Shown one piece after another: positions 11,620 through 23,712 of a DNA stretch of 64,000 nt; position 1 is the first letter of the stretch, and each line of letters opens with the position of its first letter. The notes beneath the pieces were generated by a model. The model was not told the DNA's origin, did no database searches, and was given only the letters and a program-made list of their open reading frames with translations. Origin of the DNA: Trichosporon coremiiforme (taxonomy: Eukaryota; Basidiomycota; Tremellomycetes; Trichosporonales; Trichosporonaceae); the NCBI GenBank assembly GCA_039545355.1, contig BCJJ01000003.1:1178001-1242000 (forward strand). The letters are read 5' to 3'. The translations under genes were made by a program, and so were the position numbers.

Positions 11620-14263
11620 GCTGAGAGTTGAGATAAGATTGATGTCAGAACGCCGAGAATGTTTGGGAGCTTATGTGAATGTTCAGACTGAGTCCTGTCT
11701 CGTTCGCATCAGCCACGCCCCTTTCGCATCCCCACGCCGCGGGTCGAGATCTTGGGGCGCGGAGGGCAATGGAAAAAGGGACTGAAGATCAATGATCAGT
11801 GAAGGCTTGCTGAAATGCAGGTTCGGGGGCGACAGCGTTCACGGGGGCGTACGTGGCGTGCTTCTATCAGGCAGCCCGCACATCTTGCCCCAGTACATAG
11901 ACGGAAGGAAGGAATGAGGGAAGACCGGGATGGCGAGGAAGGCCGTAGTCACGCCTCCTGTGTTCTGTGTTCGCCGCAGTTCATGGCGCCGCACGGGCGT
12001 GTGAGGCGTTGGGATAGGGCATGTCGAACACGCGGAGGGCACGATGCAGCCTGAGTTCGTGTCTCAGTCGCGAGGAAGGTCCAGTCGCCAGTTGCGCGTC
12101 AGGTCCAATCAGCCTCAATCACTCCCAAACGACCCAGGAGCAGTGAGTCTCGTTGCTGCCTCGTCAGGTCGAGTTAGTCAGCGTGCCGGGAGGTCGGCGG
12201 CCACAACCGCGGCCCATGACGTCGGACAAACTAGCTCTCTGTCAATCAAGACCTGTGTAACTGTTCGGGCATGTGATAGGAAATAGGGAATGCGGGCAAC
12301 GCACGCAGCGTTGAGCGTCAGGCTGTCAGTTTGTTCCAGTGATGCCGGTGCGGAATGCGGTGTGGCGATGGTGGCGGCCATGGGGGAGTTGCTGGTCATC
12401 GCCGGCGGTAGATCTCAAGGCCGATGAGAATGATACCAAGTGAAGAACGTAATGAATACTCGTCCCAGTCTTTCGGTATGGAGCTGCGTATGCGACTGAG
12501 GGCTCCTCTTGGCGGGCTTCATTAACGGCCCGCACCATTTGCAGATCCCCGCTCACACCTCATATGACCTCATATGGCGCTCCTCGCACTCGCTCATGGC
12601 CAAGAGTCCGCGACCACACGCCGTCTACGCCGGTGCGAGACGAGACACGGGCGGCGGGATGGAAGTAAGTCCGAAAGATGAATGACGGCGGGCAACCTGA
12701 TTGTTGACAGGGCCCCGTCAAGTAGGGCGGCGACGCCACACCACGTCAGGTTGCTATTCTACATCCGCCTCTGTCATGTCTGCACGGCCTCGCCGTCGGG
12801 CCGCCTTCGCCCTCATTCCTGTGCCAGCAACCTCCCCGTTGACTCTCGCCCTCCGCTTTTCTGGCCCAGGATCGGCGGCGGTGTCTCGGCGCACCCTCTT
12901 CTCGCTGTAAAGGTGTGATCAATCAATGAATGAGGCGAATGTAAGTTGTGCGGCGCAATGGTTTCTCCAAACAGTATTTTGGCAGTTCAGATACCGAGAC
13001 CTTTCTCCACAGTAGGAAAGTGCGAGGTCGGCGTGCAGCGGCGCACGTCTGGCATCTCGGCGCCGCACGACTCGGCGCATTTACTGCCAATCACGCGTCG
13101 AGAGGACCGACCTGCCATGTTCGTTATGCGGAGATAAGGAGATGACGAGGTTGCGAGCAATCCAACAACGTTCAGCGTTACCAGTCTCCCCACTCTGTAA
13201 ATAGAACGAAACAGCGCCGACACGAGATGTTCGAAGTGATACGAAGGTGTGCCTCGCCTCGCCTCTTCAGTCGCGCCATTGATTCGGATCGAGCTATTTA
13301 CTCCTTCGGCGTGTGACCTGCGTGTTTTAGATGACCTGACTAGTGTCCTTGGAAATGAGCAACCGCGACAGCTGACGACTAGTGATCGCCCCGAAGGGCA
13401 AATCCCGGCGCCGTGGTGGGGTTCCGAGGTACCTCATAGTCGTCGCTCGCTGTGATACGCTGAAGTCGTGCACGGGGATAGGGGAAGCGTCTGGTCGGTT
13501 TAGTTGTTGTTAGCAACGGAATATCGTTGGCTGGCGACGATCAACCGGCACCGAGGTGGGGGACTTCGGCCCGAACCCTTCCACGCTGCATGCTAGCTGC
13601 CCTCGACGCTGATGCCAGGCTTCTCTGCTTCGCATCCTTGGACGAACCTGTATTCAGTCCGAACCTTTATGAGAGACGGCGTCTGCTGATTCCAGCACGC
13701 GAGAAAACCCTGGATATGACGTAGAGTGTCATTGCCGCAGGCTATCTCGTGGCGATCTGCCTAATCTTGAACGGCGTCGGCAACGGCTCACACCTCGCCT
13801 CCTTTGCCTCGCCGCCTCCGCTCCTTCCTCATCGCCCCCACCTCACCCCCTCCTTGCCAACCGTCCACACTACCGCGCCTGCCGACTGACGGCTGTTCAC
13901 GATCAGCCCAGGAACACTCCGCGCTTCGCAGCTCACGACCTCAAACCTCACATCGCGGACTAGTGCCTGGAGCATTTACGAGACGATGGGAATTGTCTGT
14001 CGCAGTTGATGGTCATGAGTGCGGCCCGATCGAGAGGAACGCTAGCACATAAACTAAAACGGATAGTGAGTCGCTGTGCACGGGCACATCGGGCCCCGGC
14101 GTCATGTGCCCAGTCCCCCAGAGGCCTGGGCCATTCGCCGTGCGCTAACAAGGTGCGGACAGTTGAAGCTTAGCGCCCTGAGCGTTTGAGATGTAGCTAG
14201 GTTTAGTCATGAACAGTATGATACATGGATGAATTACTGCTACAATGGGTGATGTACAGCAGG
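11620..14263. other. gene-poor stretch
   Basis: About 2.6 kb with no ORF of coding character on either strand. The left end is the promoter side of the GH128 gene. A perfect 10-bp tandem duplication, ACCTCATATG twice, occupies 12557-12576. Pyrimidine-rich DNA lies near 13795-13870. No tRNA-like A/B boxes were recognised. Confidence 0.4.
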
Positions 14264-16711
14264 TTAGGCGGCGACGGGGGCAAGCGTGAAGGGCGCGTCC
14301 TCCTCCATCGGGGTGACCAGGACCTCGTCGTCAAAGTCGAGGTCGTCTACGATCTGGGTGAATTGCGATGGCTCAGAATCTTGGCGCTTTGATCGGGCGT
14401 CCGCCCCACCCATGAGCACGCCGGACTCTTGCGGCGAGTCGATCGAGGGCCCATCAGACTCCAGGTCGCTGTCCTCGTCGAGGCCCGGCGGATACATGTC
14501 GTCCCGCTGCGTGGCGTCTGAGTCGTCTGCGAGGTCATCCTCGAAGGGCGCAGAGGACATATCAACATCCCAATCGGAAACCCATTCGTCCGTTGAGGGG
14601 CCGTCGCTGAGGCTGCGTTGGATCGGGGCCGGATATGTCGGCACCGTCGTGAGAGGATGTTGTACCCCGCGCTCGTTGGTGACACTGATGCAGGGACCGG
14701 ATGCCACCCTGGGCACGGCACTGACCATTTGCCTATCAGGAGCGCCGAAGTCAACAGTAACGTGACTGAGGTCGTCCGAAAACTCGCAATCCCCCAGAGG
14801 GGATGCCAGGGTCGGCGTCGACGGTTCGATCGCCGGTGACTCTGGCACGGCGGCGCGTGGCGGCGACGGTCCGTTACCAATGTCACTAAATTCGCCGGAG
14901 GCCATGCCAAACGCTAACGTGGTGCCCTCGGCGCGCAAATCAAGCCAGAGGGCATTGGTGGGGGAGGATGTCTCGATCTCGACAGCACTGAGTTCGGTGC
15001 TGAGCCCGTCGGTATCGTCAGGTGAGGACAGTGAGGAGGACCAGTCATCTAGGTAGATGTGGCCCATCGACGACGCGCACTCGGCCGCCTGTAAGTCGTA
15101 CTCAAAGTCGAGATCATCGTCGAAAACGGGCAGCTGAACGCATTTCGGTCGCGGTGTAGGAGGAGGCAGAGATGCCCTGACAGGTCTGAGGGGAAGCAGA
15201 GTGGAGAAGAGAGAAGTGTTTCGTTGTGGCTCGCACATTGCAGACTCGTTTTGTTCGTTTGGTCGGTGTTGGTGTTGGTAGGTTTGGCCAGATGAGCTGA
15301 AAGTATGGGCCGGGATTAGGAGCGGTATATATTTGTTGTCGTGCAGAGGACTTGGCCCTCGTGACGCTCCAGAGTGGTTTCGGATATCGTCATAGGGATA
15401 GGTGTTAGGCACAGGCGTATTTTCCAGCTGATATTGTGTTAGTGCCTGCGGCTGATTGACCGCTGAGCCCAAACTCCGAAAAGAGTGATGACTCACAATT
15501 ATACGACCTGCACCGACCTTACTCTGCCCTCGCCTGACACAGGACCACTCGGACAGCCCAATGGCAAAAAGCGCACGGCTGATTGATCTCTCGTCCAAGG
15601 CATCATCGCGGCGGCCAAGCCTCCGGAGGTGATTGGCGACGATGTCCATGTGACTAGCTTCGCCAGGATCAGAGATGCTCCCATCATAAACCTTGCGTTT
15701 CTTTGGGCCACGTTTCGGAGCAACTTTGAGCGTTGCGTGTACTCGACGCCGCATCATCGTGTCCTGAGTCTCGTCGATGACGTCCAATAAGTCGCGCGTT
15801 GCGGGCATCAACGGCATGTCGTGCTGGGCGGCGAGCGAGACGAAGGACCGGAGGCTGTGGATAAGTGCAGCTGGAGTGTTGAGGGTGTTCTTATACTGAT
15901 ATCAGCAATTGCATGGGTCGCTCGCTTACTCGCTGTGTGAACGAGTCGTCAAAGACAAGAGGGAACCGTCTGAGGTTAGCCGTTATCACCACCGATAAGG
16001 GTAGATTGGCAAGTGAGGCGCCATCTCACCGACTCACTGGATGAATTGGAGGCGTAGCACGCGTCGCATCCCGCACCGTAGTTGGTGGTGCACCGCGTCG
16101 AGATAAGATCCGGGATCGTCGATAGCGGCGCCTCCCTTCGGAACGCAGTTGGGTGCCTTCGTCCAAGACATGCGGAGGCGTATCTCTCTGAGATCGATGT
16201 ATGGCTCTTGAGCGGCCACCACCTGCTCCTTGAGCCAACTGTGTTCGGGCAGGGCGGCCTTGGGCAACACACGGTAGTGCAGATCAACGTCTTCCTTTTC
16301 GGACGCGGAGATGCGAGGTTCGGGACAGCGCGTAATGCGTTCCAGTCCAAGCCTGCCAGCGTTCTGGGAGGTGAGCGGACTTTCCGTGATTTCACTCACG
16401 TCGCGGAGACATCCATCCAATACCCGAAGCGCATCTTCTCGCAATGTCAGAGACTGGTGATCTCCGAGGCTGCACAGCTTGAGGCTGATCTTGATGTGGA
16501 CACGACCGTTGAGAGGAACAAACACTTTAAGAGCGTTCGCTATCGCTTTGGTGTCGGGTCGTGGTGAAAGCGGGGGTGAGTTGACGACTAGCCCCTCGGG
16601 TAAGATCTTGATGCGAAGCTTGGGGAGCTTCGGCGCTGTTTCATCGTCCTGCGGTTTGATCGCGATTGTGGAGGGAGGCAGCGCAATCTGTGGTGGTTGT
16701 GAGGAAAGCAT
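14264..16711 (-). CDS. uncharacterised protein with basic middle and acidic C-terminus
   Basis: Exons 16711-16038, 15969-15930 and 15895-14264 join in phase to about 781 aa. Introns of 68 and 34 nt have GTGAGT/GTAAGC donors and CTAAC or CTGAT before the acceptor. A further GT-AG element (15496-15428, 69 nt, CTAAC branch) lies in frame without stops; splicing it would remove 23 residues. The N-terminal third looks globular, with short Pro runs. A basic patch, KRGPKKRKVYDG, could be a nuclear localisation signal. The C-terminal 250 residues are rich in Asp/Glu/Ser (DDDLDFEYDLQAAE, DLDFDDEVLVTP). I recognise no family; a nuclear regulator is only a guess. An alternative upstream ATG at 16750 extends the N-terminus by 13 residues. 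Confidence 0.65.
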
Positions 16712-17595
16712 GCTGGAGGGGCAAGAACAGTTGAGTCGAAGTGAGATCACTTCAACGGAAGTACAGTCACCTCAAGAATTGGCGCATAACTGCTGGGAAG
16801 TGGGACACTTAGGCTCCCTTGACACGCAGCAAGCTGGCGAGGACGACATCGGAGACGAGGAAGACATTTCCGAACGAGGAAGACACTTTATGAGGGAGGA
16901 GCCGTCCAGCGCGAGCCATCTGTGGTTCAGTCCCCTGCGTCAGTGGTAGTAACCCTGGTAGAACTTTCTGCCTTGGGCCGATTATAACGTTGAGAAAGTT
17001 GAGCTGTGGTATGTGCATAGGTGTGAACGTTGTCGACGAGAGAAGCGCCGAAACGAATGATGACGCGTGAACCGCATGGTTCGCTTGGAGAAGGTGCTAT
17101 AGGTAGCGACGAGGGCTGAATGGCCGGCTCTGGCAGGTCTGCTCGGTGGTACTTGGCCGCGCTTGGCAGACAACCGTGCGTCCTTAGCTGTGCTGAACGC
17201 TCATTGGAGCCGGTCCTTACGCGGCGACAGCACGGGATCGCAACCCTGCCATGCAGGATGATCGCTGCTCAGGTGACATCACTTTCGCGTGTTGCCCAAA
17301 TCCGACCATGGACCACCTGATTTCAACATTCTTCCTCCGTTTCTTGTGCTCCCTCCACAAACTCTCTCGACCGGCGCGACCATCATCAGCATCCTTTGCG
17401 TGATTTCTCATTAGCTCGACTTTAATCTCTCAACGTCTTTGATCGTCTCGACGCCAACTTCTGCACCGCCGCCGTGCTATCTTTAGGGAAAGTCTTGGCG
17501 AGCGCCTCGATCGAATCAACGCACTACACCTAACATATCAACCGCCGTTCTTGCATCGTCTGTCTCTCTCCATCACTTCACCTTCACTCGACGAA
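16712..17595. promoter_or_regulatory. divergent intergenic region (unknown gene / MAM3)
   Basis: 0.88 kb between divergent starts. The side facing MAM3 (about 17400-17595) is pyrimidine-rich and lacks in-frame upstream coding signals, as expected for a 5' leader. No clear TATA box or ORF was found. Confidence 0.35.
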
Positions 17596-19626
17596 ATGCC
17601 GCCTACACCTAATATACGTCGTAATCCTGTCTCGACAGTCCCGACTGTTGCGGCGCTTTACCGATTGTTCGGAGCCGTTCCGGAGATTGCTAAGCGCGGG
17701 TTCCAGATGCAGCTGGAAGAGGGAGGCGGCGAGGACGAGCCCGGTTCTGAGAAGGCTGTCAAGCTCGTCATTGCTATTGGCCTCGTCCTTCTCGGTGGCG
17801 TGTTCGCTGGGTGAGTCGTGAAATACTGTTTCGTGCTGACGGCAGTCTGACACTCGCCCTTATGGGTTCTGACGACCTGAACCTGCGTGTACTCGCCGCG
17901 TCGTCGTCTGATCCTCGGGAGCGTGCTGCGGCCACTAAGGTTCTCCGCCTTCTCCGCCGCGGCCGTCACTGGGTCCTTGTCGTGCTCCTGCTCGGCAATG
18001 TCGTAAGTAATGGGCGACTAAACGGAGCTGATCTCAGATTGTCAACGAGTCTCTTCCTATCTTCCTGGATGCTGTGTTTGGAGGTGGCATTCCCGCCGTT
18101 GTCGTGTCCACGATCATGATTGTCATTTTCGGCGAGGTCATCCCGCAAGCTGTGAGATCTGTCTCGGAGGTGTGAGCTAACAGCAGGTTTGCGTCCGTTA
18201 CGGTCTCGCCATCGGAGGAGCCTGTGCCCCTATGGTTCACGCCCTCATGATCCTGTTTGCACCTGTCGCCTGGCCCATCGCCAAGCTTCTTGACTGGGTG
18301 CTCGGCCACGACGCCGGCCACACCTACAAGAAGGCTGAGCTGAAGAGCTTCCTCCAATTCCACCGCGAGGGCGAGGAGCCTCTCCGCGACGACGAGGTGC
18401 GTGTCGTCTTTGACATTGCTGATTCCAGATTCACATTCTTAACGGTGTGCTCTCGCTCAACGAGCGCCGCGTTCAGGAGATCATGACCCCCATTGACGAC
18501 TGTCTGACGCTCTCTTCTGACAAGATCCTCGACCACGAGGCAGTTGATGAGATTCTCCTGTCCGGTTTCTCGCGTATCCCAGTTTACGAGGCTGGCCAGC
18601 CTGATAACTTCATCGGCATGCTGCTGGTCAAGGGAGTGGGTCGCCTGCTGCTGCTTCGCTGACCCCAGCTTGTGCCTTACAACCCGGACGACGAGAAACC
18701 CGTGTCCAAGTTCAAGCTTCTGCCGCTGCCCGAGGCTACCCCCGACCTCAACTGCTTCCAGGCTCTCGACTACTTCCAGACTGGCCGTGCCCACCTGCTG
18801 CTCATTAGCGAGACTCCCGGTCGCCGTGGTGGTGCTATCGGTATTATTTCGCGTACGTGAACACAGTGAGTGTCGCTGACCGCAGTCGAGGACCTTATCG
18901 AAGAGATTATTGGCGAGGAGATCGTGAGTGGATGTGACGATCACGGCTGACCTCAGATCGATGAGACCGACCAGTACCAGGANAACCACTCGAAGCGCAA
19001 GGCTCAGCGCAAGGCTACCGCCAACATCATGCGAGGTATCATTGAGCGCCAGCGTGTTATCAACGCGTTCTCCCGCCGTCCTTCAGTAGGTTACTGCGAG
19101 GCTCGTCGCTGACTTTCAGGCCAGCCGCTCGCAGTCTCCTCATCCCGCCACGCGTTCTTCCCGCGAGGGTCTTCTCGTTAGGCTAGACGACGAGGCGCCT
19201 CTCCACTCGGAGCCGACCACGATCCAGGAGGCTAATAGCCGTGTCGGCTCACCTGAGGTCAACCTTCTGCTGCTTCCCTCGACCGGCGGCGTTGAGGCGA
19301 TCGTGGAGACTGTCGACGAGGATAGGAAGCTCGCCCCTGAGGCGCACGGCACACCCGTGAAGACGCCCTCGCCGCTCGGCGAGCACGGTGATGGCACTGA
19401 GGACCTCAACGGCTCGGAGTCGAGCGAGGATGCCAGGGCCGCGAACACTAAGGCCGACTCCAAGAACGCCTCCAAGAGCGACTCTAAGGACGCCTCCAAG
19501 GATGACTCTAAGGACGACTCCAAAGACGCCAAGGATGTCAGTGCCAACGGTAACGGCGACAAGTCGAACGGCAAGGGAAATAACGAGCCCAAGCGCGGTC
19601 GTAACAAAAAGAAAGGCAAGAAGTAA
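17596..19626 (+). CDS. MAM3: CNNM/Mam3-type metal homeostasis protein (DUF21 + CBS)
   Basis: Nine exons: 17596-17810, 17846-18002, 18038-18151, 18187-18396, 18429-18635, 18669-18852, 18886-18923, 18957-19085 and 19120-19626; 586 aa. All eight introns are 32-35 nt. The DUF21 membrane domain (about residues 50-215) begins with [19 protein letters not shown] and contains the family signature [19 protein letters not shown]. It is followed by a CBS pair starting at [13 protein letters not shown] and the [10 protein letters not shown] segment. The C-terminus is Lys/Asp/Ser-rich with repeated DSKDASK-type units. Yeast Mam3 is a vacuolar membrane protein affecting metal sensitivity and mitochondrial morphology. 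The ATG at 17596 (context ACGAAATG) is preferred over an upstream in-frame ATG at 17551. One acceptor is a tandem CAGCAG (18181-18186). Confidence 0.9.
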
Positions 19627-19743
19627 TTCTGCCCCACTGTCACAGTAATGCATTGCAGGGTGCTACACAGTTCCTCGGCTTTGCACTGCACACTTTACTA
19701 ATTGCACTTCCTTCGCAATACTAACTACAGACTACAAATCGCC

Positions 19744-21086
19744 TCAGAGGGACCAGTGGCCGCCAGGCGAGCTCATGACGTCCGACTTGCCATCGAGCCT
19801 GCGGGGGTCGCCACCAATAACGGTCTGTGGCCAGATGTGATGGTGAGGGCTGGCCATCTCGATGGTCGCCATCTGCTCAGGGGTAAGCTTGATGCGGAGC
19901 ATCTCGATGTTGGACTTAAGGTGTTCAATCTTGTACCCACCGATGAGGGGAATGCTGTGCTCGTACTTCTGACGGGACCACGCGAGCGCAACACCGGGCA
20001 CGGCGACTTTCATGCCGTTGGTGGACAACTCATCAGCGACGCCCTGGAGGAACTCGGCGAGCTTGATCTGGGCCCCAGTCGCCTTCTGCCCACGAACCTC
20101 TTGCTCGCGGAGCGCCTCGTGGCTCTTGAACTTGCCGCTGCCGAGGACGCCGAAGGGAGCCAGCGCCATGCCCTGGTTGTGGAGCATGGGGATGCTCCTC
20201 CTCGACTGCGCGGTCGGCAAGGGAGAACCTGCCCTGGCTGACTGTCAGCCTCATATCTGTGACGTACCCACAAGATGACGAACTGGGACATATCGCGGAC
20301 TCTGGCATACTTATTGCAGGCGTACACGAGCCACGCGGGCATGTCGCCCGCGTCGAGGTAGAGCACCTTGCGCTGGCACACGAGGTCGTTGAGCGTGCCC
20401 ATGAGCTCGGCGATGCTCGCGCTCGAGTCCCAATAGTGGGCGTGCAGAATGTCGAAGACGTAGTCGGTCTGGAGCTTGCGCAGCGAGGCCTCAAACGGCA
20501 AGTGCATGCTCTTGGCGCTGTTGGCCTGGAAATTCACGTTGACACCCTGGTCCACCCGGGCCATGCGGTAGTGGTAGAACCAGGAGAACTTGGTCGCGAG
20601 AACAATCGAGTCCCGGTTGCCCCGTGAGTGCATCCATTCCCCGATCAGGCGCTCCGACTGCTCCGCTGGGCGTCAGCATTGTGCCTGGGCGAGCGCAGCG
20701 CGCCTGAGTCAACACCAGTGACCCTGGGTGTCTCGGCGTCCACCCCGATTTCCGAAGCTGCCACACACTCTAACGCCCACTGACGAGGACTCACTCTGGT
20801 ACGAGTTGGCGGTATCGATAAAGCTGCCGCCTGCATCGTAAAAGATATCACGGGACGCGAACGCGTCCTCGGTGCTCATCTTGCTCCCGAGCCCGGCCCA
20901 CTGGTTGCCCAAGCTCATGGCGCCGAGGCACAGCGGCGACACGCGCACCAATGCCGTAGGCGAGAGGACACGATACTCAGCGAGCGGGGCCTTGGGGCGC
21001 CGGCGCCTCGGGAAAGAAGCCGAAGACGGCTGCGGCCAGCTTGATGGGCCTTGGACAACTGGAGAGGAGAGAATGGGGGGAGACAT
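19744..21086 (-). CDS. aldo/keto reductase (aryl-alcohol dehydrogenase type), frameshifted
   Basis: Exons 21086-20795, 20665-20268 and 20233-19744. Residues follow the AAD/norsolorinic-acid-reductase branch of the NADPH-dependent aldo/keto reductases: VRVSPLCLGAMSLG, FIDTANSYQTEQSE (catalytic Tyr), VLATKFSWFYHY (Lys) and DILHAHYWDSSASI (His), ending with HSIPLIGGYKIEHLKSNI and TVIGGDP. In exon 3, GRFSLADRAVEE is in one frame and IPMLHNQGMALAPFG in the next. The reading frame therefore breaks at about 20188-20192 (GAGGAGGAGC on the minus strand). There is no room for an intron, so this is an indel mutation or a base error. The first intron (129 nt) is joined at phase 1 to give Thr. Substrate unknown. 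It converges on MAM3 with only 117 bp between stop codons. Confidence 0.8.
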
Positions 21087-22640
21087 ACGGAGCACGGCGT
21101 CACTGGGCGCGTAGTCGGACGCTTCTGCTCCGGGAAGTGTGGCTAGTGACTGGTGTTGCGAGGAGTGCTAAATGCTGAGGCGCTGGTCAGCAACCTTTAT
21201 GGACATCTCGCTGTGTGTCTCGGAACGCTCGCTCCGTTGTACATGGCGGCCAGACCCAGCATGCGACAACGACGGATCTCTTAGCAGTGCAGTCGCGTGC
21301 ACATCAGTTGGCCCATAGGCAAGCATTTCCACGCCCTCTTCCTCTCGTGTCGGCGACTGCAGAAATCCAAGACACTGGAGATGGAGGTCACGGGTGTGAG
21401 GGGGACTCACTGGAGGCGCCATGGGCGCGGGGGGTCCCCACAGAGTCCAGCTAGGCCAGAAGCCAGTAGTGAAGGCCGAGTTATTTGCGATTTTGCAAGT
21501 TGGACTGGACCGAAAAGGGCTGAGGCTGCGTTTGGGGCCGCCTGAGTGGTCTTTCGAACGGGAATTGAACTAAGGTGGTTCTGTTGGGGTCGGTGAGAGA
21601 GAGTGTCGAGGCAGTAACAATAGCGTCACAAAGACATTGGAAATGAAGGGGGCAGGCCACAGCAGCCGTTCGCCCCTGACCGCGCTGAGGTCACTCGACG
21701 CCCTTGCGCAGCCTGTGGGGCATAGGAGCTGAGGTCTGACATGGCATATCGCGAGTGTGCACTCCACAGCATCACCACAGATGCTCTCCAACACCCACCT
21801 TAATCTGGGCGCATCGGTTAAACAGGGCGCAGAGGGGCCAGAGGGCGCAAGAAGCAATGGCTGCCGTCGGATGGGCGTTGGTCGGTGTGACGCGTCTGGA
21901 ATGTGTGGTGGCGATATCCCTTGATTCGCGATCATCCAGTCAGATTGCCACTCGTGTCTTAGCGACCTGGGCGGCGTTTTGGGCCCCGGCTCAGACGTGG
22001 ATTCATCTTTGGTCCCTCATAACTCGTGGAACAATCCTTTGACTGCTGATGTGCTGACAGCATAACAGACTTCGAGCTTGGCTTGCATGGTGCATCGTAC
22101 ATACTTTCCGCCCACGACGCGCGGTTTCGTGGCGATTTTTGCCATTTCGAGAGTTTAGTGGGACCAGCCGGAGCGATTTCACAGGAACTATGATGCATTG
22201 CTACCGTACAGTACATGATGTGGCTACGAGTAGGTCACAGTATCAATCCTTACGCTCCTTCATGGTGGAATGCTGAGGCAACTGGCCTCCCCTTGCTGTG
22301 ACCACCCTTTGCTGTGGTCACGAACGCCATACACAATGATACAGAGATTATGCTTAAGGTGGCTGGGGTTGTGGATAAGAAACAGGCGCATGTACTGACG
22401 AACCCGAGAGGGGGCTTGCGTGTCGGGAGTGGGAGGCGTAGTCATGTTGTGTTTTGTCGTTGATCCCTGGTCGTGGGTGGGTGTGGAGTTATGAGGTGAC
22501 GGCAGAGCCAGTTAAGGGTTGCCTGTGGTAACAGTGTAAGGACCCGGAGAAAGGATTGTGGCGTAACGGAGGCGAGGGTTGGACTCCGAGTCCCACTTAG
22601 AAAGTCAGTGACTGACCCATCGCGTTATTTGTGGACTTAC
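21087..22640. other. intergenic, nothing recognised
   Basis: About 1.55 kb upstream of the aldo/keto reductase and downstream of the decayed helicase. Open frames here are short, have skewed composition and lack splice-consistent continuations on either strand. No repeats or RNA genes recognised. Confidence 0.35.
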
Positions 22641-23712
22641 TTCCATCCTGACCGCGGTCGAGCACTCAATGATAGAGCTCCAGAGCTGTGTCTCAGACAG
22701 CAAAGTCACATTGCCGACGATAACCCTCAGCCGTGTGCCCCGAGTTGCGCCGACGTTGGCTGCATTGAGGTTATTGGGGGAGCCTGGGCAGTCCGTTCGC
22801 ACACACGAAATGATGACAATCTCGAACAGCTCCTCGGACAGGGCAGTGAGGGTACCACACCTGCGCGTTAGCCAACACACATGCCCACGGTGGGAGGCGA
22901 CCCTCAGCTTACCTCAGCTGGATGTGGTCTGGCTCGACGAGACGTCTTGTCGCCCCCTCCAGGGCCGACGCTCGAGCGCAGTAGGATGCGGGGGCTCCAA
23001 TCCTGAAGTGCCGGCGTACCTCCTCCTGTTCTCTGGAGCTAATCTCGAAGATTGCCCTCAGAACGTCGAGCACAGCTTTGATCTCAGCCTCATTGACGAT
23101 CGAAGCGCCATCTTCTTCCTCCTCTCGGAAGACGTTGACCACAGTGTTGGGCCACCAACCGGGTGCCCGACTTTGCCAAGCGAACAGACCGTCGACTCCG
23201 TTCCCCTGCCCATCTTTGACTTTGCCATCGTAAACCTCCGAGGAAATCTGCCGATAAATGGAGGGGTGGTACTGCGTCTGCGTGTCGAGCAGCAGGCATG
23301 GCTATCCTTCGTCGATGACCCGCTCGTACAGCGACCGATTGTAACCGATCCACTTGCCAACGTCTCATGCAATGGGCTGTAGCTGATGGCGATCTTCGAA
23401 GAGGACAGCGCGTTCGACATGTCGGAAAGGAATGAGTGTTGTTGCCACGCGGGCCCCGTTGGCTCCATGAATGATGAAGAGGTCGAACCGGCAGGTGTCG
23501 AGAATGTCGACACCAGACGAACCAAGCGTGCTGAAGACAAACTTGGCCCGTCTCAGAATCCCGAAACGCCACCGGTCCTCGGTGATACGCTTGTTCCTCA
23601 GTCGCCTGAGCTTGACGGCGGGTCCTTCGACCGTGCGAGTGAACTCTTCCTCGCTGATACGTCCGGCCTTGTACCTCTCCAGCTTCCACCCAATCTCACT
23701 CTCCAGGTCGGG
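22641..23712 (-). pseudogene. decayed SF1 (UPF1/SEN1-like) helicase
   Basis: On the minus strand a single frame gives DLESEIGWKLERYKAGR, then ILRRAKFVFSTLGSSG (as in LxxAxVxxxTLSSSG before motif II). FDLFIIHGANGARVATT follows, where motif II D-E is replaced by H-G, then VLFEDRHQLQPI (motif III, G-D changed to E-D), SLYERVIDEG, PCLLLDTQTQYHPSIY (normally QYRMHPSI) and VYDGKVKDG. After a correctly phased intron (22922-22861) come CGTLTALSEELFEIVIIS (motif V) and PNNLNAANVGATRGTRLRV (motif VI). In-frame stops occur at 23721-23719 (TGA), 23366-23364 (TGA) and 23304-23302 (TAG). No Walker A was found. An open stretch up to about 24344 (TVVELMQAWGVSDTIEVDG) may be an upstream exon. Ancestral role unknown beyond RNA/DNA helicase-like. 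Confidence 0.7.

Noticed and set aside
12557..12576. ACCTCATATG tandem duplication as a mobile-element target-site duplication
   Set aside because: The copies are adjacent, with nothing inserted between them and no terminal repeats nearby.
20186..20195. Programmed ribosomal frameshift in the aldo/keto reductase
   Set aside because: There is no slippery heptamer or reason for regulation in this family; a simple indel in a GAG run is more likely.
21087..22640. Transposable element in the gene-poor stretch between the aldo/keto reductase and the helicase
   Set aside because: No transposase-, reverse transcriptase- or integrase-like motif and no inverted or long direct repeats could be seen.
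10936..23366. Reassignment of UGA to an amino acid (Cys or Sec) to explain TGA codons in GH128, the helicase and the zinc-finger gene
   Set aside because: TAG and TAA stops occur in the same decayed loci, core genes contain no internal TGA, and the GH128 and helicase TGA positions are not Cys positions.
22669..23382. 237-aa plus-strand ORF over the helicase region
   Set aside because: The minus strand carries ordered SF1 helicase motifs in one frame with a phased intron; the plus-strand ORF has no recognisable domain.
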